Part shown: positions 8,435 through 18,021 of the stretch, piece by piece
Position numbering within the stretch: position 1 is the stretch's first letter
Layout of the letters: every line of letters begins with the position of its first letter
NCBI GenBank assembly: GCA_963728295.1
Contig: CAVSKB010000024.1
Location: forward strand, 94,684 to 158,683
DNA: 64,000 nucleotides
From: DATJKD01 sp963728295
GTDB taxonomy: Bacteria > Pseudomonadota > Gammaproteobacteria > Steroidobacterales > Steroidobacteraceae
Direction of reading: 5' to 3'
Program-made: the position numbers and the translations under genes
The notes under the pieces: generated by a model
The model's input: only the letters and a program-made list of their open reading frames with translations
Told to the model about the DNA's origin: nothing
Database searches by the model: none

Positions 8435-10364
8435 CCGACAACGTTGCGCCGCTGATGTCGTAAAAACTGTCCGGCCGTGGATCCGTTCCGGGGTCGTCCG
8501 GCAGCAACTTGTCGCGCGCCACCTTGTCGGCGTACCGCAGATCGAGATTGACGTCGAAGTGCGGCAGGATTTCGCGCCATTGAACGCCGGCGCCGATGTA
8601 GTAACCGTACGCCGGCGTTGCGAGGTCATATCGTGCAGCGCCGACGAAGGCAGTCAGAGCGAGCGGATTGCGGAAGCGATATCGATAATCGAGCGCACGC
8701 ACGGCGAGCATCAACTCATCATCGACCCGGTCGAGCTCGGCACGCACGCCGAGATCGCTGCGCGCCGAGACCGCCCGCCGCGCGCCGATCGCGACGTGCG
8801 GCGCGACTTCCATGGAAGTCGTCGTATGCGGGCTGCCGTCGCCCAGCTGGATCTCGACACGGCTCGCATTGATGCCGGTATCAACAAAGAGTTCCGCGCC
8901 TCTCGGCCGCTTCCGCTCTTCCGGCCAGCTGCCATTCAATTCAGCTTCCCACTCGTCGCCGAAGCGCACAAAGCCGGCGAGCCGGCTGAAGCTCTCGCCG
9001 AACACGTCCTGCCCACCCATCACTTCGACGCCGGCGGTGAAGCCACGGACAGCGCGCGCATAGCTGAGCGAAACGTCGTAGCCGCGCTCGTAGTTCTGCG
9101 TGCCGTAGTCTTCGTTGTCGATCGTGCGTGCGCGCAGTTGCATCAGTCCGCCGAAGCCCGGCTCCCAACCCACGCGCAGCATGTGCGTCTGGGCCCCGAC
9201 CGCGTCCTCGAACACGCGCTCATCGGCGCCCCAGTGACCGAGTACGTCGCCATCCTGCGTCAGGCCGTCAAGGTAGATGCCGTGCACGTACCAGCCGTTC
9301 TGCCACTCCGAAGCTTCGTAGGTCAGATCGAGCCGGCGCCACAGCCGCGGGACGTTGATGCCCATCGACAGCGCCGCGTTGCCGAGACGGAAGTTGCCGG
9401 AGTGTGAGCTGTCCTCCCCCGCATATTCGAGATAGACGGCGAACGGTGTCCGGCCCGGAAAGATGAAGCGGCTGGTCCATGCCGCCACCTGATTGCCGAA
9501 CTCCTCGTCGTCGCTGCTATTGTCGTTCTCATGCGGCTTGAAGAGCGCATCGAGGAAGTCGCTGAACGAGTCTCCGCCGCGCGCGCCGCCGCCGTACTGC
9601 ATCATGCGATTGGCACTCAGCGACCAGCCGGATGCGGGCGAGAGGCTCAAACGCAGGCCGGCGAGCCTGGGATTGCCCGAGGTGAAACCGTCCTCGAAGA
9701 CGATCCGGTCCGAGTGCTCCATCTCTGCCAAGAACACTTCGTACTGGAGTCCGAAGCGCGTGATCGGCTTGTAGTTCGACAGCGTGATCGAAGGCAGCGT
9801 CTGCGCTTGCGTGCTGATGATCATGGCGCTGTCGCTGAACGGCGAAAACCAGTGATCGCGATAGCCGACGTCCAGCTGCGCATATTCGAAGCCCAGGCTG
9901 AGCACGGAGCCGGTCGGAATGGCGTCGCCCTCATCGGCGACGCCGCCGAGACTCAGGATGACGTAGTCGCCCGGCTGCCAGTAACTCTGAAGCGATGCCT
10001 GCCATGCGCTGTCGCTCGACATGCCATGCCCGTTGGGCAAAGCGGTCACGGCCCCATCGACTGCCGCGATCTCGGCGCTCGCATGCGGCAGGCCGAACTT
10101 CCCCATGTAGCGATCCAGGTAGCGTCGAACGCTGCGGCAAAGCACCGGATCGATTCGACACGCGGCGGGCAGTGCATCGAGCACCGTCGCGGCTGCGATC
10201 GGCCGGACGAGCACGGGGTTGTCGGCAAGTATCAGCACCCGCTCGATCTGACGTTCAATTTCGGGAGCCAGCTGAAGAGGAAGGTAGGGACTCGCGCCTC
10301 GCGCCCAGCTTGTCGAGCTCACCGCCGCTGCAAGCAGGCAAAGACCTAGAATATGTCGGATCAT
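8418..10364 (-). CDS. Wzi-family capsule assembly outer-membrane protein
   Basis: 648 residues with an N-terminal signal peptide (MIRHILGLCLLAAAVSSTSW then ARG) and a long beta-barrel-like body rich in alternating aromatic segments, ending in SVSYRW with the terminal aromatic residue of outer-membrane barrels. Wzi proteins anchor group 1 capsule to the outer surface. The segment GYRDHWFSPFSDSAMIIST and the GFEYAQLDVGYRD block match the Wzi family as remembered. The ATG at 10364 is chosen over an upstream TTG; it gives a clean signal peptide. It is divergent from and overlaps the FkbM gene start by 12 bases. Confidence 0.72.
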   Translation of the reverse strand: MIRHILGLCLLAAAVSSTSWARGASPYLPLQLAPEIERQIERVLILADNPVLVRPIAAATVLDALPAACRIDPVLCRSVRRYLDRYMGKFGLPHASAEIAAVDGAVTALPNGHGMSSDSAWQASLQSYWQPGDYVILSLGGVADEGDAIPTGSVLSLGFEYAQLDVGYRDHWFSPFSDSAMIISTQAQTLPSITLSNYKPITRFGLQYEVFLAEMEHSDRIVFEDGFTSGNPRLAGLRLSLSPASGWSLSANRMMQYGGGARGGDSFSDFLDALFKPHENDNSSDDEEFGNQVAAWTSRFIFPGRTPFAVYLEYAGEDSSHSGNFRLGNAALSMGINVPRLWRRLDLTYEASEWQNGWYVHGIYLDGLTQDGDVLGHWGADERVFEDAVGAQTHMLRVGWEPGFGGLMQLRARTIDNEDYGTQNYERGYDVSLSYARAVRGFTAGVEVMGGQDVFGESFSRLAGFVRFGDEWEAELNGSWPEERKRPRGAELFVDTGINASRVEIQLGDGSPHTTTSMEVAPHVAIGARRAVSARSDLGVRAELDRVDDELMLAVRALDYRYRFRNPLALTAFVGAARYDLATPAYGYYIGAGVQWREILPHFDVNLDLRYADKVARDKLLPDDPGTDPRPDSFYDISGATLSVSYRW

Positions 10365-11096
10365 CCGAGCCAAGCCATCGTCCCTCGTTCGAAGTCGAAC
10401 TCCGTGAGAAAGTTACTCAACAAGCTGCTCTACCCGGTCGGATACCGGATCGAGCGTGTTTCCCGATTCCGGCGCGAACTGGACGTGTTGCTGCAGAAGA
10501 CAGCGGGCCGGTTCAAGTTCGTGCAAATCGGTGCCAACGACGGTGTTCGCTTCGACAGCCTATATTCATTCGTCACCAATCATTCATGCTCGGGCATAGT
10601 AGTCGAGCCCTTGCCCGATATGTTTGAACGACTGCGGACGAATTATGCCGACTACCCACAGATCATACCTATCAACAAGGCGATTCATGAGACGGCGCGA
10701 ATCCTGCCGCTGTTCCGCGTCGCCCCTGCGGCCCTGTCGCGCTACCCGGGTTGGGCAAGCGGGATCGCATCCTTCGATCGGGAACACCTGATCAGACATG
10801 GCGTATCGCTTCAGGATCTGGTGGCTGAGGACGTTCTCTGCACGCCATTGATGGAATTGCTGGAGGAGACGGCGATGCTTGATGCCGATCTCCTGCAGGT
10901 CGATACGGAGGGCTACGACTCCGCGATTCTGCGCATGATCGATTTCTCGCGGTTTCGCCCGCGCGTCATCAAATACGAACAGAAGAGCATGACGGCGGCC
11001 GAGCGGGCCGCACAGATCGACCGACTGGCGCAGCATGGTTACCGCTGCGTGGCGGAGGGCCCGGACACGACGTGCTGGAGACCCGAGCGAAGGTAA
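10353..11096 (+). CDS. FkbM family methyltransferase
   Basis: 247 residues. The SAM-binding motif I is VQIGANDGVRFDSLY, followed by the acidic end of strand 2 (VVEPLPDMFERL) and the LLQVDTEGYDSAILRMIDF block that defines FkbM-type O-methyltransferases. Such enzymes methylate sugars in surface glycans and secondary metabolites, fitting the neighbouring glycosyltransferases. The ATG at 10353 overlaps the divergent wzi-like start; a GTG at 10404 that removes the basic N-terminal tail is an alternative and would leave about 40 bases for the two promoters. Confidence 0.8.
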   Translation: MSDHPSQAIVPRSKSNSVRKLLNKLLYPVGYRIERVSRFRRELDVLLQKTAGRFKFVQIGANDGVRFDSLYSFVTNHSCSGIVVEPLPDMFERLRTNYADYPQIIPINKAIHETARILPLFRVAPAALSRYPGWASGIASFDREHLIRHGVSLQDLVAEDVLCTPLMELLEETAMLDADLLQVDTEGYDSAILRMIDFSRFRPRVIKYEQKSMTAAERAAQIDRLAQHGYRCVAEGPDTTCWRPERR

Positions 11097-11118
11097 CCAT
11101 TTTCATCCGTCTCCCCGC

Positions 11119-12024
11119 TCACCAGCGAACGAGGATCTTTTCGTAGCCCGGCTGATCGAGGCGTTCGATTACTCGGTAATGCAGCGTATTCAGGCCATCC
11201 TGACCGGGATCCTCGAGTCCGCGAACCAGGCGGCTGCGGCGCCGACGATTGACTCTGATGTGGCGCGGGGCGAACACGCGCCGCCGCGACACCTGCTGAT
11301 GGCTGGGATTCGGCAGGTCGTGAAACGCGCCCTGCAGATCGAAGTAGCACAGGAACCCCGCTAGGAGCAGCCGAAAGAAGAAATCGTCGTCTTCCTTACC
11401 CCAGCCCCAGTATTCGTTCGAGAAGCCGTTGGCCGCGAACAGCTGTTCCTTGCGGACCGACACCGCGCCGGAGCAATAGTAATCGGTGTGCCGCGTGTTG
11501 CTATCCGCGCGGCTGATCTTGGTGACGAGCCTGAGCGGCTGCGAGGGACAGGAATAGTTTGCGACAATCGGCACCGCGTCGACGTCGTGCAGACAATAGT
11601 AGTCGGTGCGGTCGGCGGCGTAGTGAACGCCAATGTTGAGCAGCCTGCCGCGATTGAACAAGGCACCCGGCTCCTGCTCCACGACCAGCACCCGATGGTG
11701 GATGCGCTGCTCCTGCAGTCTCGCTGTCAGCGCAGGCAGAAGCTGCAGCAGACGGTGCTCGCGGTCGCGATAAGGGATCACGACGTCAGCCTGCCGGTTG
11801 CCGCGAACGACAGCGGTCGCACGACACGCGCCGCCAGCAGGTGTCGCGCAACCATCGGCACGAGCTTCCAGTTTGCGATGCTGAGGGGTGCGTAACGGTC
11901 GTCGACACGCAGATCCTGCAACGGGTCCGCGTGCAGACGCCGGCTCGGCCACCAACGATTCAACCATCGTTGCCCCGGGCTCGGTTTCATCGGGGTAATG
12001 ATGTGCGAAACGGACAATTTCCAC
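11119..12024 (-). CDS. Galactosyltransferase-like protein (GT7 family), probable frameshift in N-terminal part
   Basis: The C-terminal two thirds match the beta-1,4-galactosyltransferase (GT7) pattern: VIPYRDREHRL, FNRGRLLNIGV, YYCLHDVDAVPI with a D-V-D metal site, and NGFSNEYWGWGKEDDDFFFR, the acceptor-site signature. Upstream of position about 11785 this frame turns arginine/alanine-rich, while the next frame (12017 to 11778, LHADPLQDLRVDDRYAPLS...) reads like protein. A single missing base near 11785 would join the two, so the true N-terminus is probably that of the other frame starting near 12017. Likely transfers galactose to a surface glycan. Confidence 0.7.
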   Translation of the reverse strand: MEIVRFAHHYPDETEPGATMVESLVAEPASARGPVAGSACRRPLRTPQHRKLEARADGCATPAGGACRATAVVRGNRQADVVIPYRDREHRLLQLLPALTARLQEQRIHHRVLVVEQEPGALFNRGRLLNIGVHYAADRTDYYCLHDVDAVPIVANYSCPSQPLRLVTKISRADSNTRHTDYYCSGAVSVRKEQLFAANGFSNEYWGWGKEDDDFFFRLLLAGFLCYFDLQGAFHDLPNPSHQQVSRRRVFAPRHIRVNRRRRSRLVRGLEDPGQDGLNTLHYRVIERLDQPGYEKILVRW

Positions 12025-12374
12025 TCCCGCGGGCGGCGGACGCTCGAAAGTGTAAAGTGTAGCGACTGCTGATCGGAGCGCGTAGTCGATTCAGGTCGTC
12101 GGCCGCTTCCGCTCTCACGTGTACGCTAGAAAGTTTACAATCGGCTCGCGCATCGGCAACCACATAACAGGCGTGCAAGTCCGTCATCACGGTGAGGAAG
12201 TCTGATCTCCTCGATCACTCGCTCCGGGATTTGGGCGGATTCTGCTGACGGATACGCAAGCTGAGTATTGCCGGCCGCGGAGCACTTTCTCCGAGACGCG
12301 GGCGCCGCGCGCGACCGACGCATCTGAGCGGTTATAATTCCACAGCTCGGGCCGACGCCGCCCCCGGAGGTTCC
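12025..12374 (+). promoter_or_regulatory. Intergenic region with acnA promoter
   Basis: 350 bases without a gene, between the divergent galactosyltransferase and acnA. It holds a perfect TATAAT at 12333-12338, 36 bases before the acnA ATG, and a GGAGG ribosome-binding site ending about 5 bases before it. No good -35 hexamer is visible 16-18 bases upstream, so an activator may be needed. The AT-rich patch near 12045-12140 may carry the divergent promoter. No RNA gene or regulator site was recognised. Confidence 0.5.
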
Positions 12375-15068
12375 ATGAAGGACAGTTTCAGGACCCGCAC
12401 GACCCTCGACGCGGGTGGCCAGACCTACGAGATCCAGAGCCTCGGCGCCATCCAGGGACACGATGTCGGTCGCCTGCCCTTTTCTCTGAAGATCCTGCTC
12501 GAGAACCTGCTTCGTTTCGAGGACGGCGTGAGCGTGACGCGCGCCGACATCGAGGCGCTGCTGCGCTGGGATCCGCATGCCGCGCCCAGCCACGAGATTG
12601 CCTTCACGCCGTCCCGCGTGATCATGCAGGATTTCACGGGCGTTCCGGCCATCGTCGATCTCGCAGCCATGCGCGAAGCGATGACGCGCCTCGGCGGTAA
12701 CCCGCAGGATATCAACCCGCTCGCGCCGGCGGAGCTCGTGATCGATCATTCCGTGCAGGTCGACGAGTACGGCACCAAAGACTCGCTGAGCCGGAACAAC
12801 GCCATCGAGTTTGCGCGCAACGGCGAGCGCTATGCGTTCCTGCGCTGGGGCCAGACGGCTTTCAGCAACTTCAAGGTCGTTCCGCCCAACACCGGCATCG
12901 TTCACCAGGTCAATCTCGAGCACCTGGCGCGCGTGGTGTTCTCCGAGGAACGTAATGGGGTCAAGCGCGCATTCCCGGATACGCTGGTTGGCACCGACTC
13001 GCACACCACGATGGTGAACGGGCTGGGCGTGCTTGGCTGGGGCGTCGGCGGAATCGAGGCGGAGGCCGCGATGCTGGGTCAGGCGATAACGATGCTCATC
13101 CCGCAGGTGATCGGCTTCCGGCTCGGCGGCGCGCTGCCGGCCGGTGCGACCGCGACCGACCTGGTGCTCACGGTCACGGAGATGCTGCGCAAGAAGGGCG
13201 TCGTCGACAAGTTCGTCGAGTTCTTCGGCGACGGTCTCGCCGGTCTGCCGCTCGCCGATCGCGCAACGATCGCGAACATGTCGCCCGAATTCGGCAGCAC
13301 CTGCGCGATCTTTCCGATCGACGAGGAGACCTGTCGCTACCTGGCGCTCACCGGCCGCAGCGAACAGCAGATCGCGCTGGTCGAGGCATATGCCCGCACG
13401 CAGGGTATGTGGCGCACGAACGGCATGCGTGAGGCCGAGTACACCGACGTCCTCGAGCTGGATCTCGCGAGCGTCGAGCCCAGCCTCGCGGGACCCAAGC
13501 GACCGCAGGACCGGGTGCCGCTGCGTACGTCCAAGCCCGCGTACCGCGCGAGCGTTGCGAAGATGGTCGAGGAGCGCACCGCAAGAAATCCGCAGGCCAG
13601 CGGTCGCGCGACGGTCGCGTCGGGCGCCACCCGCTTCGAGCTCGGCGATGGCGTAGTGCTGATCGCCGCGATCACGAGCTGTACCAACACCTCGAATCCT
13701 GCCGTGCTCGTCGCCGCGGGGCTCCTTGCGCGCAAGGCGCGCGCGCTCGGCCTTACGTCCCGCCCGTGGGTAAAGACCAGCCTTGCGCCCGGCTCGCGAG
13801 TGGTGACCGACTATCTGCGCAAGGCCGGACTCCTGGCGGACCTCGAGAGCATCGGCTTCTACACGGTCGGCTATGGCTGCACCACGTGCATCGGCAACTC
13901 CGGACCGCTGCGTCCCGAGATCTCCGAGGGCGTGCGCGCGGGCGACATAGTCGGCGTGTCGGTGCTCTCCGGCAACCGCAACTTCGAGGGTCGCGTCCAT
14001 CCGGAGGTGCGGATGAACTACCTGGCCTCGCCGCCGCTGGTCGTCGCCTACGCGCTCGCGGGGACCATGGACGTGGACCTGGAGAGCGAACCGCTGGGCA
14101 CCGGTGCCGACGGCAAGCCCGTCTACCTCCGCGACGTCTGGCCGACGCCACAGGAGATCCAGCGCGCGATTGCGTCCAGCGTCGACGCCGGCATGTTCAG
14201 GCGGGGCTATTCGAGCGTCTTCCAGGGAGACGAACACTGGAACCGCATCGAAGTTCCGCAGGGCCAGATCTACCGCTGGGAGCCGACGTCGACGTACGTC
14301 CGTAACCCGCCCTACTTCGACGGAATGAGCATGACCCCATCCGTCGTGGCAGACATACGCAATGCGCACGTGCTCGCGCTGCTCGGCGACTCCGTGACCA
14401 CTGATCACATCTCGCCCGCCGGTAACATCTCGAAGACGAGCCCGGCGGCGGAATACCTCGTCGCGCAGGGCGTGCAGCCGGTGGACTTCAACTCCTACGG
14501 TGCGCGGCGCGGTAATCACGAAGTGATGATGCGGGGCACCTTCGCGAACATCCGCCTGCGCAACGGTCTGGCCCCCGGAACCGAGGGCGGCGTCACGGTG
14601 CACATACCGAGCGGCGAGCAGATGAGCATTTACGACGCGGCGATGCGCTACAAGGCGGAGGGCACCCCGCTGATCGTCATCGCGGGCAAGGAATACGGCA
14701 CCGGTTCGTCGCGCGACTGGGCCGCGAAGGGCACGATGCTGCTCGGCGTAAGGGCCGTGATCGCGGAGAGCTACGAGCGCATCCACCGCTCGAACCTGAT
14801 CGGCATGGGTGTCCTGCCGCTGCAGTTCAGGGACGGCGAGTCGGCGCAATCGCTCGGTCTGACCGGCCGCGAAGGCTACGAGATCATCGGGCTGAATGGC
14901 GGCGCCGCGAAGCAGGTAACGATCGTCGCCTCGCCGGCAACGGGCGCGCCGGTCCGCTTCGAGGCTCGCGTGCGGATCGACACACCCAAGGAGCGCGAGT
15001 ACTTCCAGCACGGAGGCATACTGCACTACGTCGTGCGCCAGCTCGCCGGAGCAAGCAAAGCCGCCTGA
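12375..15068 (+). CDS. acnA: Aconitate hydratase AcnA
   Basis: 897 residues, AcnA/IRP1-type aconitase, isomerising citrate and isocitrate in the TCA cycle. The three cluster-ligating cysteines are in AAITSCTNTSNP and GYGCTTCIGNSGP. Other family blocks are GVPAIVDLAAMR, GTDSHTTMVNGLGVLGWGVG, SGNRNFEGRVHP, DHISPAGNI and EYGTGSSRDWAAKG with the substrate-binding Ser/Arg of the swivelling domain. The ATG follows a strong GGAGG site. Its frame is clean over 2.7 kb, in contrast to the error-rich 29-31 kb. A 963-codon antisense open frame is a shadow of its codon usage. Confidence 0.97.
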   Translation: MKDSFRTRTTLDAGGQTYEIQSLGAIQGHDVGRLPFSLKILLENLLRFEDGVSVTRADIEALLRWDPHAAPSHEIAFTPSRVIMQDFTGVPAIVDLAAMREAMTRLGGNPQDINPLAPAELVIDHSVQVDEYGTKDSLSRNNAIEFARNGERYAFLRWGQTAFSNFKVVPPNTGIVHQVNLEHLARVVFSEERNGVKRAFPDTLVGTDSHTTMVNGLGVLGWGVGGIEAEAAMLGQAITMLIPQVIGFRLGGALPAGATATDLVLTVTEMLRKKGVVDKFVEFFGDGLAGLPLADRATIANMSPEFGSTCAIFPIDEETCRYLALTGRSEQQIALVEAYARTQGMWRTNGMREAEYTDVLELDLASVEPSLAGPKRPQDRVPLRTSKPAYRASVAKMVEERTARNPQASGRATVASGATRFELGDGVVLIAAITSCTNTSNPAVLVAAGLLARKARALGLTSRPWVKTSLAPGSRVVTDYLRKAGLLADLESIGFYTVGYGCTTCIGNSGPLRPEISEGVRAGDIVGVSVLSGNRNFEGRVHPEVRMNYLASPPLVVAYALAGTMDVDLESEPLGTGADGKPVYLRDVWPTPQEIQRAIASSVDAGMFRRGYSSVFQGDEHWNRIEVPQGQIYRWEPTSTYVRNPPYFDGMSMTPSVVADIRNAHVLALLGDSVTTDHISPAGNISKTSPAAEYLVAQGVQPVDFNSYGARRGNHEVMMRGTFANIRLRNGLAPGTEGGVTVHIPSGEQMSIYDAAMRYKAEGTPLIVIAGKEYGTGSSRDWAAKGTMLLGVRAVIAESYERIHRSNLIGMGVLPLQFRDGESAQSLGLTGREGYEIIGLNGGAAKQVTIVASPATGAPVRFEARVRIDTPKEREYFQHGGILHYVVRQLAGASKAA

Positions 15069-15121
15069 CGCACGGTTCGGAGCACCGACGCAACCACCCG
15101 ACTATCCAGCCGGAGCATCCC

Positions 15122-17002
15122 ATGGCCGCGAGACTGATGATTCTCTGGACCCTGGTTGCATCGACGGCGGTGGCAGCGCCCTCGCTGGACGCTCCCACCT
15201 CCGCCGGCGTCGGCTCGACGGTGGAGGTCAAGGTCGCCGGCAGCACCAATGCGCGTGACTTCGTCACCATCGTGCCGAAAGACGGCCGCGAGGGCACCTA
15301 TGGCGACTACCAGTACGTCGACAAGGGCGGCGTGCGCAAACTCACGGCGCCGGTAAAACCGGGCGAGTACGAGGTCCGCCTGCTCGGCGCCGACGCGCCC
15401 TACCCGACGCTCGCGAGCCGGCCGATCCGCATCGACGAGGTGAAAGCGACGCTGGAGGCCCCGGACCGCGTCGACGCGGGCGCCAAGTTCCAGGTGAAGT
15501 GGAGCGGGCCCGACAACCCACGCGACTACGTCGCGATCGGCGACGCCAAGCGGAAGTACATCACCTATGCGTACACGACGGCCGGGAACCCCGTTTCCCT
15601 CGTCGCCCCGGACAGCGCCGGCGAGTACGAGCTGCGCTATATCCTCGCCGAGGGCGATACCGTCATCGGCACCCGGCCTCTCGTCATCGGCGGCGTCACC
15701 GCGACGGTCGCCGGACCGGCCAAGGTCGCGGCCGGCGCCAGGTTCCAGGTCAAGTGGACGGGGCCCGACCATCCGCGCGATTTCGTCACCGTCGTCAAGG
15801 CAGGAACCCCGGACGGACAATACGGACCATACGCGTATACCTCGAAGGGCAGTCCACTCGAGCTCACGGCGCCCGACGAAGCCGGCAAGTACGAGATCCG
15901 TTATCTCACTGCTCAGACATACGCGACACTCGGCAGCTCACCGGTGGAAGTCACCGCTATCAGTGCCACCGTCAAGGGGCCCGCCGAGGTCGTAGCAGGC
16001 AGCACTTTCGCGACGCAGTGGGAGGGGCCGGCCAACGTCAACGACTACGTGACGATCGTGCCTGTCGGTGCGAAGGAAGGCGTCAGCGGAAACTATCGCT
16101 ACACCGCGCAGGGCAACCCGGCGCAGATCCTCGCTCCGCTCGCGCCCGGCGAGTACGAGCTGCGCTACTCGACCGGTCAGAGTAACGCGACCCTGGCGCG
16201 CTCACCGATCCGGGTTACGCCCGGCGTGCAGGAGCCGGGCTTCGTTGCCGTGACGGTGGCGCAGCCGGCCGCGGGCGGCAACGCCGTCGAGATCATCCTC
16301 GATGCCTCGGGCAGCATGCTGCAGAAGATGGGCAAGCAGCGGCGCATCGACATCGCCAAGCAGACACTGACGCGCCTGACCTCCTCACGGATTCCGGCGG
16401 GCACGCCGTTCGCGATGCGGGTGTTCGGGCGGGAGGTGGATTCCTGCCAGACCGATCTCGACATCGCGCTGGGTCCGCTCGATGCGGCCGCGGTGGGCGC
16501 CCGCATAGGCAAGCTGGAGGCGAAGAACAACGCGCGCACGCCCATTGGGGCCTCGCTCGAGAAAGTCTCCGACGACCTGCGCGGAGCGCGCGGCGAGCGC
16601 CTCGTCATCCTGCTCACCGACGGCGAGGAGACGTGCGGCGGAGATCCGGCGGCGGCCATAGCGAAGCTGCGCAAGGCGAACATCGGTGTAAGGGTGAACA
16701 TCGTGGGCTTTGCAATCGATGACGAGGCGCTGGCCGCGAGCTTCCGTCACTGGAGCGACGCGGGCGGCGGCCTGTACTTCGACGCGCGCGATGCCGCGGG
16801 GCTCGACAAGGCGCTCACCCAGGCACTCCAGCCGGCCATCGAACTGGTCGATGGCAAGGGTCAGGTGGTCGCTCAGGGCCTCACCGGTGATGCGCCTCTC
16901 AAGGCTATGCCGGGCGCGTACACCGTGCGCCTCAAGGCGCAGACGTCCAAGTCAAAGCCCGTGACGGTGCGGCCAAAGGAAACGACGAGCGTCAGCCTCT
17001 GA
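15122..17002 (+). CDS. Secreted VWA-domain protein with four tandem beta-sandwich-like repeats
   Basis: 626 residues. A signal peptide (MAARLMILWTLVASTAVAAP) is followed by four repeats of about 88 residues (roughly 22-107, 108-195, 196-284, 285-372). Each shows A-x-F-x-V-x-W-x-GP, a (R)DYVT/AI strand and G(E/K)YE(L/I)RY. After a linker comes a von Willebrand A domain from about 390 with the MIDAS motif DASGSM, a conserved Thr in ARTPIGASL, and Asp in ILLTDGEETCGG. It probably binds a protein or divalent-ion-dependent ligand in the periplasm or outside the cell. The same repeat-plus-VWA layout occurs in proteins called Ca-activated chloride channel homologues; channel function is not implied. 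It is a single gene 53 bases after acnA. Confidence 0.85.
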   Translation: MAARLMILWTLVASTAVAAPSLDAPTSAGVGSTVEVKVAGSTNARDFVTIVPKDGREGTYGDYQYVDKGGVRKLTAPVKPGEYEVRLLGADAPYPTLASRPIRIDEVKATLEAPDRVDAGAKFQVKWSGPDNPRDYVAIGDAKRKYITYAYTTAGNPVSLVAPDSAGEYELRYILAEGDTVIGTRPLVIGGVTATVAGPAKVAAGARFQVKWTGPDHPRDFVTVVKAGTPDGQYGPYAYTSKGSPLELTAPDEAGKYEIRYLTAQTYATLGSSPVEVTAISATVKGPAEVVAGSTFATQWEGPANVNDYVTIVPVGAKEGVSGNYRYTAQGNPAQILAPLAPGEYELRYSTGQSNATLARSPIRVTPGVQEPGFVAVTVAQPAAGGNAVEIILDASGSMLQKMGKQRRIDIAKQTLTRLTSSRIPAGTPFAMRVFGREVDSCQTDLDIALGPLDAAAVGARIGKLEAKNNARTPIGASLEKVSDDLRGARGERLVILLTDGEETCGGDPAAAIAKLRKANIGVRVNIVGFAIDDEALAASFRHWSDAGGGLYFDARDAAGLDKALTQALQPAIELVDGKGQVVAQGLTGDAPLKAMPGAYTVRLKAQTSKSKPVTVRPKETTSVSL

Positions 17003-17051
17003 ACGTACCGGTGCGATGCAGCCGCGTTGTCCAGTTTCCACCAGTGGCAGG

Positions 17052-17991
17052 TCAAGGCGGACCTTCGCGAGCCGCTGATCCATGCGACGGCGCTGCTCGT
17101 GCTGCTGGCGTGGGGGATCTATCGCGCCCGCGCATCAGCGCATGCGCGAGCACGGTCGCTAGAATGATCGCGACGCCCAGGTAAAAGGCGGTACCCAGCT
17201 CGCGCTGCTCACCCAGCAGCACGACCGCGAGCACGATGGCGTACACGGGTTCGAGGCTCAACGCGAGCTGGACGCTGAAGGCGCTCGTGTGCTTGAGCGC
17301 GGCCAGCGAGAGCGCAAAGGGCACCAGCGTGCAGCCTATCGCGAGCACGGCGAGGAGCGTGGCATCGCGCGCGCCGGGGAGCGGCAGATCGAACCCGGCC
17401 TGCGGCAGCGCGATGGCGACCAGCGTGAGGAACACGGTGCCTGCGGCGAGCTCGATACCCGTCATCGCGAGCGCATCCGCGTGCTCGACGTATCGCTTGT
17501 TGAGCGAGCCGAAGATCGCCATCAGGAAGGTCGACAGGATTCCGACCACGATCCCCGAACGCATGCCGGCGGGTGTGCCGCCGACCACCAGCGCTACTCC
17601 GGGGACCGCCGCGATGCCGATCAGCAGCTCGCGAGGCTCGAAGCGTCGCTTCACCACCCAGGGCTCGACCAGCGCCATGAAGATCGGCCCGACGGCCATG
17701 CAGGTCGCCGCGACGGACGCGTTGGCGAGCTTGATGGCGCCGTAGAACGTCAGCCAATGCAGCGCGACGACCACCCCGATTGCCGCGAAGATCAGCATCG
17801 TGCGGCGAGGCAGCGCCCGCACCGCGCGCCAGAACGCGCGGAAACAGCGCCAGCACTGCAACCACGAACGTCATCCGCCACCAGACCAGCGCGAGCGCGG
17901 GCAGCGTGATCAGCTTGCCAAGAATCGCGGTGAAGCCCCACAGCACGACGCAGAAATGAATCTGCAGCAGCGCCTTGTTGGCAGCCGTCAT
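17052..17991 (-). CDS. DMT-superfamily permease (EamA), one frameshift
   Basis: Drug/metabolite transporter family membrane protein with the usual ten helices in two EamA halves. The first helix region is MTAANKALLQIHFCVVLWGF then TAILGKLITLPALALVWWRM; after a one-base shift near 17835 the frame continues with TMLIFAAIGVVVALHWLTFY, then GAIKLANASVAATCMAVGP, and runs to the C-terminal half (LSLEPVYAIVLAVVLLGEQ, a hallmark EPV/AALLLGE motif of EamA proteins). One extra base explains the break. Substrate unknown; relatives export amino acids or metabolites. Confidence 0.85.
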
Positions 17992-18021
17992 CGGGGATTC
18001 CGCGGCTCGCGGCGTCCGCGT

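Noticed and set aside
12135..15026. 963-codon open frame on the minus strand opposite acnA
   Set aside because: It is exactly antisense to a complete aconitase, is rich in Arg/His/Ala, and has no domain; high GC produces such shadows.
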